Below, in pieces: positions 60,087-64,000 of a DNA stretch of 64,000 nucleotides. Within the stretch, counting starts at the first letter, position 1. The number at the start of each line of letters is the position of its first letter. The notes under the pieces are model-generated. The model had not been told where the DNA came from and ran no database searches. It was given only the letters and a program-made list of their open reading frames with translations. The position numbers were made by a program, and so were the translations under genes. Source of the stretch: Serpens sp035497915 (GTDB lineage: Bacteria > Pseudomonadota > Gammaproteobacteria > Pseudomonadales > Pseudomonadaceae); contig NZ_DATJCS010000051.1 in NCBI RefSeq assembly GCF_035497915.1, forward strand, positions 138,810 to 202,809, in the 5' to 3' direction.

Positions 60087-60874
60087 CAGCGACTCCCCGC
60101 CGCCAGGGCGGCTTGAGCGGCCGCGCGCCCGCGCGGCCCGTGAAAGTAATCCTGGATCCAGGGATCCTCGGTGGCGGCCACCACCTCCAGGCGGTCGGCC
60201 ACCCGCACCGTGCGGTTGGCCAGCACGGCCACCCGGTCGCAGATCGCATAGAGGGTGTCCAGATCGTGGGTGACCAGGAACACGCTGAGCCCCAGCGCAT
60301 CGCGCAGCGTGGCGATCAGCGTATCGAACGCCGCCGCGCCCACCGGGTCGAGGCCGGCGGTGGGCTCGTCCAGAAACAGAATCTCCGGGTCCAGGGCCAG
60401 CGCCCGCGCCAGGGCGGCGCGCTTGACCATGCCGCCGGACAGCTCGGCCGGGTACTTGTCCTCCGCGCTGCCCGGCAGGCCGGCCAGGGCCAGCTTGAGC
60501 CGCGCCAGGCGCTCGGCCTCCGGGCGGGGCAGACCTGCATGCTCGATCAGCGGCAGCGCGGTGTTTTCCAGCACGGTCAGCGAGGTGAACAGGGCGCCGC
60601 GCTGATACAGCACGCCGAGTCGCCGCTCCAGGCGTGAGCGCGCTTCCGGCGACTGCCGTTCGAGCTGCTCGCCCAGCACGCGGATGCTGCCGGCGTTGGG
60701 CCGACGCAGGCCGACGATGCTGCGCAGCAACACCGACTTGCCGGTGCCCGAGCCGCCGACCACGCCGAGCACCTCGCCCCGGTAGAGATCCAGATCCAGG
60801 CCTTCGTGCACCACCTGGTTGCCAAAGCGGTTGACCAGCCCGCGCACCTGGATGACCGCCTGCTCCCGGTTCAC
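60086..60874 (-). CDS. MlaF-family ABC transporter ATPase
   Basis: A 262-residue ABC ATPase: Walker A GGSGTGKS, signature SGGMVKR, Walker B ILFLDEPTAGLDP and the MlaF-type RRLGVLYQRGALF in the Q-loop region. It powers the MlaE permease. GTG at 60874 overlaps the permease stop (GTGA), and its own stop overlaps the mlaD-like ATG. Canonical MlaF is about 270 residues, so length fits. Substrate class (phospholipid or other hydrophobic molecule) is inferred from the family. Confidence 0.92.
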   Translation of the reverse strand: MNREQAVIQVRGLVNRFGNQVVHEGLDLDLYRGEVLGVVGGSGTGKSVLLRSIVGLRRPNAGSIRVLGEQLERQSPEARSRLERRLGVLYQRGALFTSLTVLENTALPLIEHAGLPRPEAERLARLKLALAGLPGSAEDKYPAELSGGMVKRAALARALALDPEILFLDEPTAGLDPVGAAAFDTLIATLRDALGLSVFLVTHDLDTLYAICDRVAVLANRTVRVADRLEVVAATEDPWIQDYFHGPRGRAAAQAALAAGSR

Positions 60875-62001
60875 CAGCCCATCTCCATCAGGAACAGCGC
60901 GGCCAGGGCGTCGATCAGGATCACCACGAAGATCGACTGCACCACGCTGGAGGTGGTGTGCTCGCCTACCGACTGGGCGCTGCCGCTGACTCGGAAGCCC
61001 TCCAGACAACCGATCACCGCGATCAGGAAGGCGAAGATCGGCGCCTTGGCCATGCCCACCAGGAAATGCCGCACGTCTACGCCGTTCTGGATGATGCTCA
61101 GGTACAGGCTGGGCGGGATGTCCAGCGACAGCATGCACACCACGCCGCCGCCCAGCAGGCCGCTGAGCATGGCGATGAAGGTCAGCAGCGGCAGCGCGAT
61201 CAGCAGGGCGAAGACCCGGGGCAGCACCAGCAATTCGAGCGGGTCCAGTCCCAGGGTCCGGATGGCGTCCAGTTCCTCGTTGGCCTTCATGGAGCCGATC
61301 TGCGCGGTGTAGGCGCTGGCCGTGCGCCCGGCCAGCAGGATGGCGGTGAGCAGCACGCCGAACTCGCGCAGAAAGGAAAAGGCCACCAGGTCCACGGTGT
61401 ACTGCGTGGCGCCGAAATCGGCCAGCACCGTGGCACCGAGAAAGGCCACCACGGCGCCGACCAGAAAGGTCAGCAGGGCGACGATGGGCACCGCATCCAG
61501 GCCGGACTGTTCCAGGTGGGCGACCAGTGAGGTCATCCGCCAGCGCCGCGGACGCAACAGGACGCGGACCAGGGTGGCCAGCACCAGGCCGATGAAGCCG
61601 AGCAGGCCGACCACATGCCGCCACAGCGCGTCCACGGTACGGCCGATCTGCTCGAGCAGTTCCAGCAGCGTGGATCGTCGCGGATGCGCCTCGGCGGGCG
61701 CCATACCCTGCAGGGCACGCGCCACGCTGCGCAGCAACGCCCGGCGCTCCGCCGACAGCCCCTCGGCGCGATCGGCCAGCTCCAGCAGCCGCTCGGCGCC
61801 GAACAGCTCGGCGAGCAACGCCGCGCCGGCCGTGTCCAGCTCGCGCAGCTCGCTCATGTCGACCTGGCGCGCCGTTGCCGAGGCCTCCTTCCAGCGCGCC
61901 AGCCCGGCGCGCAGGCCGGCATAGTGCGCAAGCGTCCAGGCGCCGCCCAGACGCAGCGAGGCGGAGTCTTCATCGGAGCGGATATTGGCGTGCGGGACCA
62001 T
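60871..62001 (-). CDS. MlaE-family permease with N-terminal STAS-like domain
   Basis: A 376-residue protein. Residues about 1-90 resemble a STAS domain (WTLAHYAGLRAGLARW, then VDMSELRELDTAGAALLAEL), usually the separate protein MlaB, here fused. The rest is an MlaE permease with five to six segments: MTSLVAHLEQSGLDAVPIV, EFGVLLTAILLAGRTASA, ELDAIRTLGLDPLELLVLPR. It is the first gene of the operon and is divergent from hemN across about 160 bases. The fusion explains the absence of mlaB. Confidence 0.9.
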   Translation of the reverse strand: MVPHANIRSDEDSASLRLGGAWTLAHYAGLRAGLARWKEASATARQVDMSELRELDTAGAALLAELFGAERLLELADRAEGLSAERRALLRSVARALQGMAPAEAHPRRSTLLELLEQIGRTVDALWRHVVGLLGFIGLVLATLVRVLLRPRRWRMTSLVAHLEQSGLDAVPIVALLTFLVGAVVAFLGATVLADFGATQYTVDLVAFSFLREFGVLLTAILLAGRTASAYTAQIGSMKANEELDAIRTLGLDPLELLVLPRVFALLIALPLLTFIAMLSGLLGGGVVCMLSLDIPPSLYLSIIQNGVDVRHFLVGMAKAPIFAFLIAVIGCLEGFRVSGSAQSVGEHTTSSVVQSIFVVILIDALAALFLMEMGW

Positions 62002-62089
62002 GTGGCCAGCTTAGCAAGTGTCCGCCGGCCTGCCGGTCGGGTGAGCGTGAACCACCGGTCAAGCGCGCAACGCCTGATACCACGGGGCT

Positions 62090-62131
62090 TTGATACAGAT
62101 CAAAGAGCCCCCCGCCCCCCCCACCTAGACT
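62090..62131 (+). promoter_or_regulatory. Anr/FNR box and -10 of the hemN promoter
   Basis: TTGAT-ACAG-ATCAA (62090-62103) is a perfect FNR/Anr box. A -10-like TAGACT (62126-62131) lies about 30 bases from the box centre, so a start near 62138 would put the box at -41.5, the class II activation position. The hemN start is at 62163. The Anr-type regulator itself is encoded just downstream. Confidence 0.9.
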
Positions 62132-62162
62132 CACCGCCACTGAAAACACGCTGGGACGTCCG

Positions 62163-63509
62163 ATGCTCGACGCCATCCGCTGGGATCCCGAACTGATTAG
62201 CCGCTACGACCAGGCTGGCCCGCGCTACCCGTCGTACCCCACGGTGGCGCAGTTCCATTCCGGAGTCGGCTCGTTCGACCTGCTGCATGCCCTGCGCACC
62301 AGCCGGCGCGAAGGCCGCCCCCTTTCGCTGTATGTGCACATACCCTTCTGCGCCAACGCCTGCTACTACTGCGCGCGCACCAAGGTGGTGACCAAGGACC
62401 GCAGCTGCTCGCAACCCTACCTGAAGCATCTGGAGCGGGAAATCGCCCTGCTCGCCTGCCACCTGGGCCCCAACCAGCAGGTGGAACAGTTGCATTTCGG
62501 TGGCGGCACGCCCACCTTTCTCAATCACGCCGAACTGCGCCAACTGATGCAGACCCTGCGGGCGCACTTCAATCTGCTCGATGACGACTCCGGGGATTAC
62601 AGCATCGAGATCGACCCGCGCGAGGCCGACTGGTCGACCATGGGCCTGCTGCGCGAACTGGGCTTCAACCGGGTCAGCCTCGGCGTGCAGGCACTCGACC
62701 CGGACGTGCAGCGTGCCGTCAACCGCCTGCAAAGCCTGGAGCAGACCCGCACCCTGGTGGATGCCGCGCGCACGCTGCAGTACCGCTCGATCAATATCGA
62801 CCTGATCTACGGCCTGCCCCGGCAAACCTTCGAGCGCTTCTCCGGCACGGTGCAGGCCATTATCGACCTGCAGCCGGAGCGCATTTCGCTCTACAACTAC
62901 CTGCATCGGCCGGAACGCCATGCCGGCCAGCGGCGCATTTTGACCGAGGAGCTGCCCAGCCCGGATCAGAAGCTGGACATGCTGCACAACGCCATCGAGC
63001 AGCTGACCGCCGCCGGCTATCGCTACGTGGGTCTCGACCACTTCGCCCTGCCCGACGACGAGTTGGCCATGGCCCAGGAAGACGGCTTCCTGCAGCGCAA
63101 CTTCCAGGGCTACACCACCCATGGGCACTGCGATGTCATCGGCCTGGGCGTTTCCGCCATCAGCCAGGTGGGCTCGCTGTACTGTCAGAACGACACCGAC
63201 CTGGCCGGCTACCAGAACAGCCTGGCCAATGACCAGCTGGCCACGGCGCACGGCCTGCACTGCAACGCCGACGACCTGCTGCGCCGTGATGTGATCCAGC
63301 GGCTGATCTGCCATTTCGAGCTGGACTTCGCCAGCCTGGAGCGCGCCCACGGGATCAGCATGCAGGACTATTTCACCGACATCTGGCCGCAACTGCAGAC
63401 CATGCACCGCGACGGCCTGCTGACGCTCGATCCGCAGGGCATCCAGATCCTGCCGGCCGGGCGCCTGCTGGTCCGTTCGGTGTGCATGCTGTTCGACCGC
63501 TATCTATAA
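62163..63509 (+). CDS. hemN: Oxygen-independent coproporphyrinogen III oxidase HemN
   Basis: A 448-residue radical-SAM enzyme that converts coproporphyrinogen III to protoporphyrinogen IX without oxygen. The SAM cluster motif is HIPFCANACYYCARTK: three Cys are in the C-x3-C-x2-C positions, but the following C-x-C Cys found in E. coli HemN is Arg here. GGGTPTFL and the SIEIDPREADW block are also present. The HemN C-terminal domain follows from about residue 350. ATG at 62163 gives slightly less than the usual 455-460 residues. It has its own Anr-dependent promoter and lies 169 bases before anr. Confidence 0.95.
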   Translation: MLDAIRWDPELISRYDQAGPRYPSYPTVAQFHSGVGSFDLLHALRTSRREGRPLSLYVHIPFCANACYYCARTKVVTKDRSCSQPYLKHLEREIALLACHLGPNQQVEQLHFGGGTPTFLNHAELRQLMQTLRAHFNLLDDDSGDYSIEIDPREADWSTMGLLRELGFNRVSLGVQALDPDVQRAVNRLQSLEQTRTLVDAARTLQYRSINIDLIYGLPRQTFERFSGTVQAIIDLQPERISLYNYLHRPERHAGQRRILTEELPSPDQKLDMLHNAIEQLTAAGYRYVGLDHFALPDDELAMAQEDGFLQRNFQGYTTHGHCDVIGLGVSAISQVGSLYCQNDTDLAGYQNSLANDQLATAHGLHCNADDLLRRDVIQRLICHFELDFASLERAHGISMQDYFTDIWPQLQTMHRDGLLTLDPQGIQILPAGRLLVRSVCMLFDRYL

Positions 63510-63678
63510 CCCGGCACTGGCCTGCGGCCATTAGTCACAAACCGCACCCGGCCCGCGAAACAGAGCGCTTTAAGGGCCGCGACTGGCGGTATTGGTGTGC
63601 ATTTGCCGGCTAGTCCTGCCGGTTTTCCTGGGGTAACCTTGCGGGCATTGTGAATCCTCCCTTCTCTCAGGAAGAGCC

Positions 63679-64000
63679 ATGTCCGAGACCAACAAGCTTC
63701 GTGCGTCCCATCAGGCGCATTGCAAGGATTGCAGTCTGGCTCCGTTGTGCCTGCCGTTATCCCTCAATCTGGAAGACCTGCATGCGCTGGACGAGATCGT
63801 CAAGCGTGGCCGGCCCTTGAAGAAGGGTGAATTTCTGTTCCGTCAGGGCGATGCGTTCGGCTCGGTATTCGCCGTGCGCTCCGGCAGCCTGAAGACCTTC
63901 AGCGTCACCGACCTCGGTCAGGAACAGATCACCGGTTTCCACCTGCCCAGCGAGCTGGTCGGCCTTTCCGGCATGGACACCGAGCTGTATCCGGTGTCGG
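63679..64000 (+). CDS. anr: Anr/FNR-family oxygen-sensing regulator, N-terminal part (cut by window end)
   Basis: 107 codons are visible. HQAHCKDCSLAPLCLPLSL near residue 11 carries three of the four Cys that bind the [4Fe-4S] oxygen sensor, and FRQGDAFGSVFAVRSGSLKTF with FHLPSELVGLSGMD is the beta-barrel and the region near the fourth Cys; the DNA-binding domain is outside the window. Anr activates denitrification and anaerobic genes; hemN directly upstream has a perfect Anr box. GGAAGAG precedes ATG at 63679. The Anr rather than Dnr assignment rests on the Cys cluster. Confidence 0.93.
   Translation, partial: MSETNKLRASHQAHCKDCSLAPLCLPLSLNLEDLHALDEIVKRGRPLKKGEFLFRQGDAFGSVFAVRSGSLKTFSVTDLGQEQITGFHLPSELVGLSGMDTELYPVS

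Noticed and set aside
1..64000. Mobile elements, CRISPR arrays, phage or toxin-antitoxin modules
   Set aside because: No transposase, integrase, terminal inverted repeats, regularly spaced repeats or toxin-antitoxin pair was recognised by reading.

Overview
The window is a GC-rich chromosomal segment of a gamma-proteobacterium, most probably a member of the Pseudomonadaceae. The evidence is the block ppiD-hupB-lon-clpX-clpP-tig in Pseudomonas order, a fap functional-amyloid operon, a narK-narGHJI respiratory nitrate reductase operon followed by a PpiC-type isomerase gene, and hemN next to an anr/fnr-type regulator whose N-terminus resembles Anr. Species cannot be fixed from the sequence. No rRNA, tRNA, CRISPR array, insertion sequence, phage gene or plasmid gene was recognised.

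Layout. 1-13.3 kb holds housekeeping and small operons: the end of xthA, a PstS-OmpA fusion behind a candidate Pho box, a TerC-family protein, a methanethiol methyltransferase preceded by a 35-codon reading frame, an OmpR-type regulator with a hybrid kinase, an acyl-CoA dehydrogenase with a divergent LysR gene, ybiT, and uppP overlapping a DUF1294 gene. 13.6-22.0 kb holds a Cache-domain chemoreceptor, then fapABCDEF behind a well-formed sigma-54 promoter, then a convergent VpsR-like sigma-54 activator that is the obvious candidate regulator. 22.2-31.9 kb is the protein quality-control block plus a second, divergent ClpP-like gene with a DUF2795-like partner. 32.2-48.3 kb is anaerobic respiration: a one-piece NarK1-NarK2 transporter, narGHJI and a PpiC-type isomerase on the + strand, facing a tetrathionate reductase operon (ttrBCA) on the - strand that begins with an Lgt-like/TlpA-like redox protein. 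48.5-57.1 kb is mixed: DoxX, YdcH, a LexA-box-controlled pair (FAN1-type nuclease and XPD/DinG-type helicase), phnN, a DUF3079 protein, a diaminopimelate dehydrogenase and a glutamylputrescine-oxidoreductase-like FAD enzyme. 57.1-62.0 kb holds a C39-like lipoprotein/small membrane protein pair and a four-gene Mla/Pqi-type lipid transport operon. 62.1-64.0 kb is hemN behind a near-ideal Anr box and the truncated start of anr.

How the parts connect. Low-oxygen physiology dominates the right half: nitrate and tetrathionate reduction, oxygen-independent heme synthesis and Anr. The narXL and ttrSR sensor genes often found beside these operons are absent from the window. The left-centre is a biofilm amyloid locus with two post-transcriptional or regulatory oddities: an 11-codon leader frame overlapping the GTG start of fapA, and a terminator-like hairpin directly after the major amyloid gene fapC. 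Boundaries are mostly secure; start codons were chosen from ribosome-binding sites, overlaps and remembered family lengths, and are flagged where uncertain.
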